This document shows positions 32,752 through 41,124 of a stretch of 41,714 bases of DNA, one piece after another; positions within the stretch are counted from its first letter, which is position 1; each line of letters starts with the position of its first letter. The translations under genes were made by a program, and so were the position numbers. Source of the stretch: Deltaproteobacteria bacterium (GTDB lineage: Bacteria; Desulfobacterota; GWC2-55-46); assembly GCA_016234955.1 (NCBI GenBank), contig JACRNN010000045.1, positions 1 through 41,714 on the forward strand. The letters run 5' to 3'. The notes under the pieces are model-generated. The model was given only the letters and a program-made list of their open reading frames with translations. It was not told the DNA's origin and did not search any database.

Positions 32752-33489
32752 TCATCCCAGGTCGCCAAGCCTGTGCTGTATTATTGATACGCCCGCTATG
32801 GCGGCAGTCTCGGCCCTCAGTATCCTCCTGCCCAGGCTGACGGGTATGAACCCCTTTTTCACGGCCTCGTCCATATCATCCGCTGAGAAGCCGCCCTCAG
32901 GCCCGACTAAAAGCGCAATCGGGCCGTGGCTGCCCTTGCATCGCTCCAGGATATCCCCGATCCCCTGCGACCGTTCATTCTCCCAGAGGACGACCCTCAG
33001 ACCCTCTCCACGGCCCTTCAACGCAGACGCGAAGTCTACGTAATCTATATGAGGCGCCATTGTCCTGCCGCACTGCTTGGCGGCCTCTATCGCCACCCTG
33101 CGCCACCTCTGTACCCTGTCCCTCGCCTTCCCTTCGTCAAGGGCGGGCACAGTCCTCGGCGCGGAGTAGAAACATATCCTCTTTACCCCGAGCTCCGTCG
33201 TCTTCTGTACTATCATCTCGGGCTTATCGCCCTTCAAAAGCCCCTGGACGAGCGTCAAGTCAAGGGCGCTCTCCCCTTCGTTGAGAGAAGAGCCCTCTAC
33301 CGTCACAACGGCATTGTCCATGCCAACCGACTCTATCCTGCCGGAGAGCTTGAGCCCCTTGCCGTTAAAGACCGACACCGCGCTTCCGGGCTTGAGCCTG
33401 AGCGCCTTTTTAAGGTGCGTGAACTCCGTGCCGGCTATCCGGACGGTAGCGTCATCCGCCTTGATATCTTCAACGAAGAACCATCTCAT
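32752..33489 (-). CDS. rsmE: 16S rRNA (uracil-1498-N3)-methyltransferase
   Basis: The 245-residue protein is an RsmE SPOUT-class methyltransferase: MRWFFVEDI start, THLKKALRLKPGSAVSVFNG in the PUA-like N-domain, LVQGLLKGDKPEMIVQKTTE, KQCGR, and the SAM-binding knot LLVGPEGGFSADD and VSLGRRILRAETAAIAG. It methylates U1498 of 16S rRNA in the ribosomal decoding region. ATG 33489 overlaps the prmA stop as ATGA, so translation is coupled; the pairing prmA-rsmE is common in bacteria. Confidence 0.95.
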   Translation of the reverse strand: MRWFFVEDIKADDATVRIAGTEFTHLKKALRLKPGSAVSVFNGKGLKLSGRIESVGMDNAVVTVEGSSLNEGESALDLTLVQGLLKGDKPEMIVQKTTELGVKRICFYSAPRTVPALDEGKARDRVQRWRRVAIEAAKQCGRTMAPHIDYVDFASALKGRGEGLRVVLWENERSQGIGDILERCKGSHGPIALLVGPEGGFSADDMDEAVKKGFIPVSLGRRILRAETAAIAGVSIIQHRLGDLG

Positions 33490-34160
33490 CTTCTGAATAC
33501 GAGCGCGGCCCACTCCCCCGACAGATAAGACCTGCGCGGCTTGAGCCCCAAAGAGGAGTAAGCGCCCCTGACATTATCCGCCTCTTCCCTGAGGATGCCG
33601 GAGAGTATCAAAAACCCGCCTATCCCCACCTTGGCGCTGATATCCGCCGAGAGCCCTATAAGAGAGCCGGCGAGTATGTTGGCCACGACGATATCAAAAC
33701 TCCCGCGTATTGCGGCAACAGGCCTCCCGGTGAGCTTGAGCGCGGCCCCGTTCCCGCGCGCGTTCTTCCTCGCCACCCTTAACGCCACAGGGTCTATCTC
33801 CGTGCCCACGGCCCTCTCTATCCCGAGTTTCTTTGCGGCTATGGCGAGATTCCTGTCCTTATACGGCGATTTAAGCGTTATCTCCCAGCCGATACCGCGA
33901 AGCCCGGCCTCAAGCCCCTCTATCCCGGACGTCGATGGCCCGTCGATATACGCCCTGTACGATATCGCCCCGTGGGCGCAGGCGTCCTGCGCAATCTCGT
34001 CCTCCCACCTGCTGAACTGGACAAGCCTGCCGACCTCCGTGCCGCCGGGTCCCGCTTCCTCAAGGACACCGGGGCTGCCGGCGCGTATCAGGAGGAGCGC
34101 CGCCTCTTCCTTGCCCTCGCACGGGCCCGTGGCCCTTATCTCCATCCACCCCGCGGCCAC
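33486..34160 (-). CDS. prmA: Ribosomal protein L11 methyltransferase with an in-frame internal deletion
   Basis: PrmA normally has about 290-300 residues and trimethylates ribosomal protein L11. Here it has 224. The N-terminal domain (WMEIRATGPCEGKEEAALLL; LEAGLRGIGWEITLKSPYKD) runs straight into LAIAAKKLGIERAVGTEIDP, then VVANILAGSLIGL and the normal end. The missing block of about 75 codons would hold the linker, FGTGTHPTT and the first SAM-binding glycine motif (DVGTGSG). The join near 33855-33865 keeps the reading frame, so a protein is made but is unlikely to be active. Start is GTG 34160, 9 bases after yajQ. Real deletion or assembly fault cannot be separated here. Confidence 0.85.
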   Translation of the reverse strand: MAAGWMEIRATGPCEGKEEAALLLIRAGSPGVLEEAGPGGTEVGRLVQFSRWEDEIAQDACAHGAISYRAYIDGPSTSGIEGLEAGLRGIGWEITLKSPYKDRNLAIAAKKLGIERAVGTEIDPVALRVARKNARGNGAALKLTGRPVAAIRGSFDIVVANILAGSLIGLSADISAKVGIGGFLILSGILREEADNVRGAYSSLGLKPRRSYLSGEWAALVFRR

Positions 34161-34169
34161 TGTCGCGCC

Positions 34170-34658
34170 CTACGACCTCATGTTCACGTACTGGAGGTTC
34201 AAGTCGAGGTCCTTGCCCTTGAGCATCTGTATGACCTCCTGAAGGTCGTCTATATTCTTGCCGCTCACCCTTATCTGCTCGTCCTGTATCTGGGCCTGTA
34301 CCTTGATCTTGGAATCCTTTATTATTTTGGTTATCTCCTTAGCCTTCTCAACCTGTATGCCCTGGAGTATCTTTATGGACTGCCTCTTCAACCCGCCTGA
34401 GGCCTCCTCCACCTTCCCGTACTCGATCGATTTGAGCGATACCCCGCGCTTGACGAACTTCGTCTGGAGTATATCGATGACGCTCTTGAGCTTGTTGTCG
34501 TCGTCGCCGACCACGGTTATCTCCTCTTTCTTGTCCCACTTTATCTCGCTCTTGGAGCCCTTGAAGTCGTACCTCTGCTGTATCTCCTTGATTGCCTGGT
34601 TGACCGCGTTGTCCACCTCCTGCGTGTCCACCTTTGAGACGATATCGAACGACGGCAT
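34170..34658 (-). CDS. yajQ: YajQ family nucleotide-binding protein
   Basis: The 162-residue protein is full length for the family: MPSFDIVSKVDTQEVDNAVN at the start, IQQRYDFKGSKSEIKWD, LQTKFVKRGVSLKSIEYGKV, and KIKVQAQIQDEQIRVSGKN. YajQ proteins bind nucleotides; in Xanthomonas the homologue is a c-di-GMP effector. ATG 34658 is preceded by GGAGGTTCCAGCC. It is 38 bases downstream of lolA and upstream of prmA on the same strand. It adds another possible c-di-GMP receptor to the window. Confidence 0.96.
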   Translation of the reverse strand: MPSFDIVSKVDTQEVDNAVNQAIKEIQQRYDFKGSKSEIKWDKKEEITVVGDDDNKLKSVIDILQTKFVKRGVSLKSIEYGKVEEASGGLKRQSIKILQGIQVEKAKEITKIIKDSKIKVQAQIQDEQIRVSGKNIDDLQEVIQMLKGKDLDLNLQYVNMRS

Positions 34659-34696
34659 GGCTGGAACCTCCGTTTTTATGGTTTAATGTATTAACG

Positions 34697-35362
34697 CTAC
34701 GGCCTCACCACCGTGGCGCCCTTCGGCGCTTTGAACTCGAAGAACGAGTCCTGCCGTGCTTCGCCCGTCTTTATGTTCATGAAGCTCACACGAGTCTCGT
34801 TGCCGAAGCTGTCTTCTATGGCCGTCCTTACGACGAGGAAGGTCGTCCTGTCCACGTCGATGAGTATCCTCATTATGTTCAGGTTCGCCTCCCTGGGGAC
34901 GAGCGAGAGCCTGTAGGAGTCCTTGCCCTGCGAAGTCAGGGATATCTCGAACTGCTGCCTCACCTTTCCGACGCCGGTGAGGAAGTCGGTAGCTATGCTC
35001 GAGGCCGCCGCATCGACGGGCCTTTCCATGACCTGGTTCAGGTCCGGCTGGTATATCCAGACCGTCTTGCCGTTGCTTGCGACCTCGTCCCTTGTCGGGG
35101 CCGAGTATATCCACCTCATCTTGCCCGGCTTTTTGAAGTAGACCCTGCCCCTCGATGTCATCGTCGTTTTTGTCGCCTTCGACGAGAACTCCTGCGTAAA
35201 GTCCGCCGAAAGCGCGGTTATGGAGTCGTACCTGCTCTGGAGGCCGTCGATGACTTTATCAAGCTCCGTAGCCCCCGCTGTTCCGGCAATGGACAGAACC
35301 ATCGCGATGAGCAGTAACTGAAGATATTTTCCGGGGCAGTGCGTGCGTTTTGGCTTTATCAT
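34697..35362 (-). CDS. lolA: Outer-membrane lipoprotein carrier LolA
   Basis: The 221-residue precursor has a signal peptide (YLQLLLIAMVLSIAGTAGA) and the LolA beta-fold: LQSRYDSITALSADFTQEFS, RGRVYFKKPGKMRWIY, GKTVWIYQPDLNQVM, and FFEFKAPKGATVV. It ferries lipoproteins across the periplasm to LolB or the outer membrane, which shows the host is diderm. ATG 35362 has AGGGGAG at good spacing; the in-frame ATG at 35380 is less likely. It lies 71 bases downstream of ftsK on the same strand, a frequent neighbour. Confidence 0.94.
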   Translation of the reverse strand: MIKPKRTHCPGKYLQLLLIAMVLSIAGTAGATELDKVIDGLQSRYDSITALSADFTQEFSSKATKTTMTSRGRVYFKKPGKMRWIYSAPTRDEVASNGKTVWIYQPDLNQVMERPVDAAASSIATDFLTGVGKVRQQFEISLTSQGKDSYRLSLVPREANLNIMRILIDVDRTTFLVVRTAIEDSFGNETRVSFMNIKTGEARQDSFFEFKAPKGATVVRP

Positions 35363-35432
35363 GTCTCCCCTAATGAACATGTCCGAAACAAGCTCCGAGA
35401 TACCCGTGGGAATAAGGCGCGATCCCGCCGCC

Positions 35433-37583
35433 CTATTTTTTGAGGAGCACCTCTCTGGGGCGGCTCCCCTGGGCCGGGCCGACTATCCCCTCCTTCTCCA
35501 TCCTCTCTATTATACGAGCCGCGGTATTGTACCCGATCCTGAAGCGCCTCTGTATGTAGGAGGTCGATATCATCTCGATCTGCGAGGCCATCTCAACGGC
35601 CTCGTAATACCTCTTCATGAACTCCGCGCCTAACTCCGCCTCCTCGCCGTCCGCCGCCTCGTCCAACTCCTCTATTATCATCGTCTCGTCGTAGACCGGC
35701 CCGCCCTGCTTCTTCCAGAAGTCCGTGACCTTCTTTATCTCCGTCTCGGAGACGTAGGCCCCGTGTATCCTCTGAAGTTTGGAGGTGCCCGGCGGCAGGA
35801 AGAGCATGTCGCCCTGGCCGAGAAGCGTCTCCGCGCCGCCCGAGTCCAATATCGTCCTCGAATCCGTCCTCGAAGGGAGCTGGAACGCTATGCGCGCCGG
35901 GAAGTTCGTCTTTATGAGGCCCGTGACGACGTCCACGGACGGCCGCTGCGTGGCTATCATGAGGTGTATGCCGGAGGCCCGGGCCATCTGCGAGAGCCGC
36001 ACAAGGCAGTCCTCGACGTCCTTGCCCGAGGTCATCATCAGGTCCGCGAGCTCGTCTATTATGACGACGATGTAGGGGAGCCTCTTGCTCTCGCCCTCCG
36101 CGCCGTCATCCGTCTCGTTCATCATCTGGTTGTACTTGTCTATGTTCTTGGCCCCCTTCTCGGCCATGAGCCTGTACCGCCTGCCCATCTCAATGACGAT
36201 GCTCCTCAAGGCCCCGGCGGCCTTCTTGGGGTCGGTTATGACCGGGGTTATGAGGTGGGGGATTCCTTCGTACGCGGAGAGCTCGAGCATCTTCGGGTCC
36301 ACCATGAGGAACCTCACCTCCTCGGGCGTGGCCTTGTAGAGGATGCTCAATATCATTGCGTTCACCGAGACGCTCTTTCCGGTGCCGGTGGCCCCGGCCA
36401 CGAGGAGGTGGGGCATGCGGGCGAGGTCGGCCACATAGGGGGCCCCGGAGATGTCCTTGCCGAGCGCGAGGGAGAGGCGCGACCTGCTCCTAACGAACGC
36501 CGGGCACTCCATCATCTCGCGCAGGACTATGGTCTCCCTCTCGGGGTTGGGCACCTCTATGCCGACCACCGATTTGCCGGGTATCGGCGCTATGATCCTT
36601 ATCGACATCGCCTTCATCGCGAGCGCCAGGTCGTCCGAGAGGCTCGTGATCCTGTTCACCTTCACGCCGGGGGCGGGCTCGAACTCGTACATCGTCACCA
36701 CCGGCCCTGGCATCACCTCGAGCACCCTGCCCTCGATGCCGAAGTCCAGGAGCTTTTTCTCGAGTATCTTGCTGGTCTCGATGATCTTCTTGCTGTCGAC
36801 GGAGCCGCCCTTTACAGCCACCTGGTCAAGGAGGCTGAGCGGCGGGAGCCTGAATATACCCTTCGGGGTCGAGAACTCGAGGACCTCAACCGCCTCTTCG
36901 GCCTGCCTCTTGCTGTTGTGTATCTTAGGGGCGGTAACGGCCGTGGCCGCGGCCTTTGCCGATACCGGCCTTTTCACGGCGGCCAATGGCTCCTCCGGCT
37001 CGATGCGCCCTTCGTCCATTGGCTCGATCCGCGAGGTGTCGTCCCCAGGCCTCCTCAACCTCGTTGCTACGGCCTTCAAGGCCCCGCCGGCGCGCGGTGT
37101 CAGCTTCACCCCGAACTGCACTAACGAGAAGCCCGTGGCAATGAGCACGGCTATGAGGATTATGGCGGAGAGTATTATGACCGAGCCGGTGACCCCGAGG
37201 TACCCGGCGAGCACGCGGCTCAAGAACGCGCCTATGACCCCTCCAGGGCCCTCGCCTCCGAGGACCTCGCTCAAGAGCGCGGAAGAGGCCGCGATAAGGA
37301 CGGCGAAGCTTATAGGGACGGCTATCTGAAACCTTACAAGGCGCCTCAAGAGGAACTCTATCGAGACTATGGCGAGGAGGAACGGGAATACGTAGGAGGT
37401 GTAGCCGATGGCGCGCAGGAAGAGCCGGGCCAGACGGTCCCCTACGACCCCGCCCCAGTTCGCGGCGCTGTAGTAGGAGAAGAGGCTCACGGCCGTGTAG
37501 AGCGAAAGGGCCAGCAGGACTATGCCCGCTATCTCCTGGTTGAGCCCCTTGCCGGTATCTTTTGATTTTTTGGGATTGGCCAT
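35433..37583 (-). CDS. ftsK: DNA translocase FtsK/SpoIIIE
   Basis: The 716-residue protein has several N-terminal membrane segments (about 15-165), a short linker, and the motor: AHLLVAGATGTGKSVSVN-type Walker A at about 397-404, FLMVDPKMLELSAYEGIPHL, Walker B YIVVIIDELADLMM, and RPSVDVVTGLIKTNFPARI. A C-terminal winged-helix gamma domain (TSYIQRRFRIGYNTAARIIE) reads KOPS-like DNA signals. It pumps chromosome ends through the division septum and activates XerCD recombination at dif. ATG 37583 has a weak SD. The gene is 83 bases downstream of the deaminase gene. Confidence 0.96.
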   Translation of the reverse strand: MANPKKSKDTGKGLNQEIAGIVLLALSLYTAVSLFSYYSAANWGGVVGDRLARLFLRAIGYTSYVFPFLLAIVSIEFLLRRLVRFQIAVPISFAVLIAASSALLSEVLGGEGPGGVIGAFLSRVLAGYLGVTGSVIILSAIILIAVLIATGFSLVQFGVKLTPRAGGALKAVATRLRRPGDDTSRIEPMDEGRIEPEEPLAAVKRPVSAKAAATAVTAPKIHNSKRQAEEAVEVLEFSTPKGIFRLPPLSLLDQVAVKGGSVDSKKIIETSKILEKKLLDFGIEGRVLEVMPGPVVTMYEFEPAPGVKVNRITSLSDDLALAMKAMSIRIIAPIPGKSVVGIEVPNPERETIVLREMMECPAFVRSRSRLSLALGKDISGAPYVADLARMPHLLVAGATGTGKSVSVNAMILSILYKATPEEVRFLMVDPKMLELSAYEGIPHLITPVITDPKKAAGALRSIVIEMGRRYRLMAEKGAKNIDKYNQMMNETDDGAEGESKRLPYIVVIIDELADLMMTSGKDVEDCLVRLSQMARASGIHLMIATQRPSVDVVTGLIKTNFPARIAFQLPSRTDSRTILDSGGAETLLGQGDMLFLPPGTSKLQRIHGAYVSETEIKKVTDFWKKQGGPVYDETMIIEELDEAADGEEAELGAEFMKRYYEAVEMASQIEMISTSYIQRRFRIGYNTAARIIERMEKEGIVGPAQGSRPREVLLKK

Positions 37584-37666
37584 ATTCTCAGACCGTTACG
37601 TCAGCCTTTGCAGACTACGCCCCTGCATGCAAATGGCGCCTCAAAGGCCGCGCCGGGCGGAGGGGG

Positions 37667-38812
37667 CTAAAGGTTCCTGAACTGCTTGCTCAAGGTTATC
37701 GACTGGTACTGGTAAGACGACCCGATCTTGGGGCCGTAGACCTTGTCCGGGACCTCCATCATCTTCTCGAAGTGGAGCTTGCAGAAGGTCTGGCCGTCGG
37801 CTATCATGAAGGGCACGTCATGGGCCCTGACCTCCAGGACGGCCTTTGTCCCCTTGACCTCGCCCTTGAGCCCAAAGCCGAAGCCCGGGTCGAAAAACCC
37901 GGCGTAGTGCGTCCTCAATTCCCCGGAGCCGGCCTCGTACGCGACCATCTCGGCGGCGTAGCTCGGGGGCACGCGTATCTTCTCCTTGGAGCTCAATATG
38001 TAGAAGTCCTCGGGCTCGAGTATCAACGTGGACTTGCTGTTCCTGTAGATAGGCTCCCAGAAGTCCGCTATGGAGTAGTGGTTCCTCTTCGTCAGGTCCA
38101 CGACGTGGCTGTTCCTCTTGGACTTGTAGCCTATGACCTTCGTGGAGTCGTCCCCGGCGAGGTCGACGCTCATGTAGAGCCCCTTTGATATCTTTACCTG
38201 CCCGGCGCGAAGAAACTTATCCCCGTCGTATAGCAGGCGCGAGGTCCCGTGGAGCGACTTGAGCCTCGAGTCCGTCAGGGCGCACTCCCCGTTCATGAGC
38301 CTGAGCTGGACGAGGGACTGCCCCTGCCTCACCTTTATGGTAAAGGACCTCGGCATCACCTCGACGAAGAGCCTGCCCCTGTAACCGCTCGCGATGTCGT
38401 CGAAACGGGGGTTGCGGTCGGTCAACACCCTGGCGAATATGTCGAGCCTGCCGGTCGTGCTCTTTGGGTTGGCCCTGCCCTTGACGCCCTCCGGGAGGTT
38501 GAGCTCCTCCATGAGGGGGATTAGGTAGACGTGCCCCTTCTCCAATATCCCGCCGTTCGAGATGTCGGTCTCGTACATGACGAGGTCCGAGCCGTAGGCG
38601 TCCGGGGTGTGTATCTTCTCCACGACGTCGTGGCTCTCCGGCAGGAAGCTTGAGACGAGCCTGAAGGCCCTGTCCCCGAGCCTCAAGTCCATGCTCGCCG
38701 GCTGTATCTGCTCGTCGGCGATAGGGGCGCCTTTTGAGAATATCCTCTTCCTCGACGCCGCTTTTTTGATGAGCTGGCAGGACAAGACCCCGGTGTTTTT
38801 CCGGTTATCCAT
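37667..38812 (-). CDS. Two-domain 2'-deoxycytidine triphosphate deaminase
   Basis: The 381-residue protein contains two dUTPase/Dcd-fold halves. The first has IQPASMDLRLGDRAFRL and GRANPKSTTGRLDIFARVLT; the second has ILEPEDFYILSSKEKIRVP and ELRTHYAGFFDPGFGFGLKG with the conserved acidic residues and DPGF. It should deaminate dCTP to dUTP in thymidylate synthesis. Most bacteria have a single-domain Dcd of about 190 residues; the double-length form is known from some lineages such as alphaproteobacteria. ATG 38812 has AGGGGA at proper distance; the ATG at 38818 is too close to it. Confidence 0.9.
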   Translation of the reverse strand: MDNRKNTGVLSCQLIKKAASRKRIFSKGAPIADEQIQPASMDLRLGDRAFRLVSSFLPESHDVVEKIHTPDAYGSDLVMYETDISNGGILEKGHVYLIPLMEELNLPEGVKGRANPKSTTGRLDIFARVLTDRNPRFDDIASGYRGRLFVEVMPRSFTIKVRQGQSLVQLRLMNGECALTDSRLKSLHGTSRLLYDGDKFLRAGQVKISKGLYMSVDLAGDDSTKVIGYKSKRNSHVVDLTKRNHYSIADFWEPIYRNSKSTLILEPEDFYILSSKEKIRVPPSYAAEMVAYEAGSGELRTHYAGFFDPGFGFGLKGEVKGTKAVLEVRAHDVPFMIADGQTFCKLHFEKMMEVPDKVYGPKIGSSYQYQSITLSKQFRNL

Positions 38813-39042
38813 GAACATATCCCCTGGTCTGATTCAGGTTATTTCCTCAAGCCTGATATGATACATAAAAAGAGGGCGGATTTAAAGATCTTTTCTTGGG
38901 TTGCGTCCGTGCCGGGAAGAGGCCGGACCCCGGCATCGACGCGAGGGGCAGGCGAGCGAATAGAAAATAGAAATAGATACTTCCTTCTTTCGCGCCCGGC
39001 CGCTAAAAGGTTCGGCTGGCGCCGTAGCCGGGCTCTTTTGAT

Positions 39043-39073
39043 ATTTACCGCAGTAAATGTTTTGTGGTATAGT
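39043..39073 (+). promoter_or_regulatory. hicBA promoter with overlapping palindrome
   Basis: TTTACC (-35, 39044-39049) and TATAGT (-10, 39068-39073) are 18 bases apart. The palindrome ATTTAC-CGCA-GTAAAT (39043-39058) overlaps the -35 box and is a natural operator for HicB autorepression. The hicB start follows 21 bases after the -10 box. The rest of 38813-39042 shows nothing recognisable. Confidence 0.6.
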
Positions 39074-39093
39074 GTTGCGTGGAGGTGGCGAAC

Positions 39094-39300
39094 ATGAGAC
39101 AGGTTATTATTTATCCCGGTGAAGACGGCTACTGGGTCGTAGAGTGTCCAAGCCTTCCTGGTTGCATAAGTCAGGGCAAAACAAAAGAGGAAGCTCTCGA
39201 AAATATCAAAGAGGCCATAGCTCTTTACGTCGAGGGGCTTGAAGAAAAAGGCCTGCCGGTCCCTGAAGACCGTTTTGAAACAATCCTCGTCGCCGTATGA
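39094..39300 (+). CDS. hicB: HicB-family antitoxin
   Basis: The 68-residue protein has the HicB N-domain pattern YPGEDGYWVVECPSLPGCIS and EALENIKEAIALYVEGL. It neutralises HicA and usually represses its own promoter; this short form lacks a separate DNA-binding domain, so repression may need the HicA-HicB complex. ATG 39094 has GGAGG eight bases ahead; the frame is open from 39079. Its stop overlaps the hicA start (ATGA). In this locus the antitoxin gene comes first, the reverse of the classic order. Confidence 0.94.
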   Translation: MRQVIIYPGEDGYWVVECPSLPGCISQGKTKEEALENIKEAIALYVEGLEEKGLPVPEDRFETILVAV

Positions 39301-39518
39301 GCAAGCTTCCCGTCATCTCCGGCCGTGAATGCGTCAAAGCCCTTGAAAAGGCCGGATTTAAAGTCGAACGCCAGAAGGGCAGCCACATCCGCCTTTCGCG
39401 CGAAAACCCCTTCGCTCAAACTACAGTGCCAGACCATAAGGAACTCGACAGAGGCACGCTCCGTTCGATCCTGCGGCACTCCGGCCTCTCCGTCGGAGAG
39501 TTCCTAAAGCTCCTTTAG
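39297..39518 (+). CDS. hicA: HicA-family mRNA interferase toxin
   Basis: The 73-residue protein has the HicA double-stranded-RNA-binding-like fold with the catalytic His in KVERQKGSHIRLSRE, preceded by SGRECVKALEKAGF, and the C-terminal VPDHKELDRGTLRSILRHSG. HicA cleaves mRNAs and is held in check by HicB. ATG 39297 overlaps the hicB stop. A family A repeat follows 40 bases after its stop. Confidence 0.94.
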   Translation: MSKLPVISGRECVKALEKAGFKVERQKGSHIRLSRENPFAQTTVPDHKELDRGTLRSILRHSGLSVGEFLKLL

Positions 39519-39558
39519 CCGTGGATAAGTAGAAAAGGGGATGGAATGAAAGCCGTGG

Positions 39559-39674
39559 TTAAAATTCTCCGCGGCAAGCCGCGGAGAATTTTCAAGCAAG
39601 GAATTCATCGTTTGTAATTCGCTCGCTCCTCCCCGCGGAAATCTGCGGGGAATCCACGCGCTATGCTTGTTGAC
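39559..39674. repeat. Repeat family A, long copy 3
   Basis: Same order as copies 1 and 2: TTAAAATTCTCCGCGGCAAG / GCCGCGGAGAATTTTC (a perfect inverted repeat here), AAGCAAGGAATTCATCGTTT, AATTCGCTCGCTCCTCCCCG, and GAATCCACGCGCTATGCTTG. The perfect left palindrome makes this the best-preserved copy. Confidence 0.8.
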
Positions 39675-39730
39675 GGGCGGGAAAATTCAGCTTGTTCACG
39701 GCATGGGCCGATACAAAGGCGGCGCATTAA

Positions 39731-40579
39731 TCATCCCTTGCGGCGTCCCGCCCCTATGGCCATCAGCATGGCGGAGGCCCTGTTCTCAACCCCGATCTTC
39801 CGGTATATATTCTCCAGGTGTTTTTTGACGGTGCATACCTTTATATGCATGATGACTGAGATATCATGATTGCCCTTGCCCTGGGCCAGCCAGTACAGGG
39901 CCTCCTTTTCCCTCAAGGTCAGACCGGTTATCCCCCCTTCCCGAGCCTGCCCGGACGCCACGATGTTCCGCTCTATGGCCGATATCGCCTCCGCATTTCC
40001 ATATGCCTGACAGATATGCGGGGAGATGAGATTGAGCATTAATCTATCCCGCTCCGAGAAGTCCCGCCTGTCCCGATGGAACGCGATGCCTTTAAGTCCG
40101 GACCACATGCATTTAAGCGGCGCGCATATCTGGTATTCAACGTCGTATTTCTTGCAGAATTCATTGTAAAGCGCGAGCCTGCGGTACCGTCTGTCGGATA
40201 GGAAGTCGGATATCTTTACCGCCCGGCATTCCGGCGAGGCGGCGAGGGCCGGGTATCTTCCGGACATCTCCTTTTCAATCTCTCTTTTATATGGATGGCG
40301 CGGCATCCGGTCCTTATAGAGAAGGTTCAGGATAGGGTGTTCATGCAGATGCCTGTTTAAAACGGGTATGTCGTGCGGGGAGATGGATTCCGGGAATTCA
40401 ATCTGGGTGACGGTCTGCGGCTGGGGGGATATTTCACTGCAGGCTACGAAATTGGAGGGGACCGCCCTTGAAATAACGGGCAGGAGGCGGCAACGCCAGC
40501 CATCCAACCTCAAATCCGAGTAGATATCCCGGATGCAACCCATGAGAGTCCGCATGTCGCGATGCGAGAGCCATGTCAT
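39731..40579 (-). CDS. LuxR-type transcription regulator with GAF-like N-terminal domain
   Basis: The 282-residue protein has an N-terminal sensor part (about 1-190) of GAF-like character (VEYQICAPLKCMWSGLKGIA, FSERDRLMLNLISPHI) and a C-terminal LuxR helix-turn-helix (LTLREKEALYWLAQGKGNHD, CTVKKHLENIYRKIG). It has no receiver, so it senses a ligand or protein directly. ATG 40579 has GAGG at good spacing. It diverges from the hemerythrin gene, with two palindromes between them, so it likely controls that gene and itself (inference). Confidence 0.9.
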   Translation of the reverse strand: MTWLSHRDMRTLMGCIRDIYSDLRLDGWRCRLLPVISRAVPSNFVACSEISPQPQTVTQIEFPESISPHDIPVLNRHLHEHPILNLLYKDRMPRHPYKREIEKEMSGRYPALAASPECRAVKISDFLSDRRYRRLALYNEFCKKYDVEYQICAPLKCMWSGLKGIAFHRDRRDFSERDRLMLNLISPHICQAYGNAEAISAIERNIVASGQAREGGITGLTLREKEALYWLAQGKGNHDISVIMHIKVCTVKKHLENIYRKIGVENRASAMLMAIGAGRRKG

Positions 40580-40603
40580 AAGAAGCCTCGGAAGCCGGCG
40601 TAT

Positions 40604-40621
40604 ATTCGTCTCAAGACGAAT
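40604..40621. promoter_or_regulatory. Palindrome 1 between regulator and hemerythrin gene
   Basis: ATTCGTCT-CA-AGACGAAT is a perfect 8-bp inverted repeat with a 2-base centre, 25 bases upstream of the LuxR-type start. It has the size and symmetry of an operator for a dimeric regulator. Confidence 0.5.
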
Positions 40622-40650
40622 TTACATTACAATACTATTGTAGTTATAGT
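40621..40650 (+). promoter_or_regulatory. Hemerythrin promoter with palindrome 2 in its spacer
   Basis: TTTACA (-35, 40621-40626) and TATAGT (-10, 40645-40650) are 18 bases apart. Between them lies the perfect palindrome TACAATA-C-TATTGTA (40628-40642). A protein bound there would block or reshape RNA polymerase binding. The hemerythrin start follows about 49 bases later. Confidence 0.6.
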
Positions 40651-40698
40651 CAACCGGAGAATGTCAACGCGGTTATATATTTCAGGAGGGATATCTTA

Positions 40699-41124
40699 AT
40701 GAAGACGGACCATTTCAGACAGACCCATGACGAGTTGCTTCAGTTAGCGGGGGAGATATCAAAGTTGCTGACCCCGGCCGAGCTACGGAAGGACGCGACA
40801 AAGGCAAGAAGCCTTCTTTCCAAGCTTGCGGGGAAACTCTCTGTTCACCTCCAGATGGAGGACAACTCCCTTTTCCCGAGCATAGAGAAATACAATGACG
40901 CAAGGCTCAATTCAATGCTCAAGGTGTTTGTCAACGAGATGGGCGGGCTCAAGGACGCCTTCACCAAATATACGAACAAGTGGGCGAACCCCGACCATAT
41001 AAAAAATAACGCCGTGGAGTTCATAAACGAGACCAAGTCCATATTTAACGCCCTTGCGAAGAGGATAAAACAGGAGAACACGGAGCTCTATAAGCTTATA
41101 GACGAATTGGCGGTGGGGAAATAA
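40699..41124 (+). CDS. Hemerythrin-domain (HHE) protein
   Basis: The 141-residue helical protein has the hemerythrin-like pattern: His in FRQTHDELLQLA, then LSVHLQMEDNSLFPSI with His and Glu, and a later conserved Glu region (IKQENTELYKLIDEL). Such proteins bind a di-iron centre and may bind oxygen or nitric oxide or protect against them. The usual second-half His ligands are less clear (HIKNNAVEF has one), so metal binding is likely but the set is not complete by eye. ATG 40699 has AGGAGG nine bases ahead. It probably answers to the divergent LuxR-type regulator. Confidence 0.85.
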   Translation: MKTDHFRQTHDELLQLAGEISKLLTPAELRKDATKARSLLSKLAGKLSVHLQMEDNSLFPSIEKYNDARLNSMLKVFVNEMGGLKDAFTKYTNKWANPDHIKNNAVEFINETKSIFNALAKRIKQENTELYKLIDELAVGK

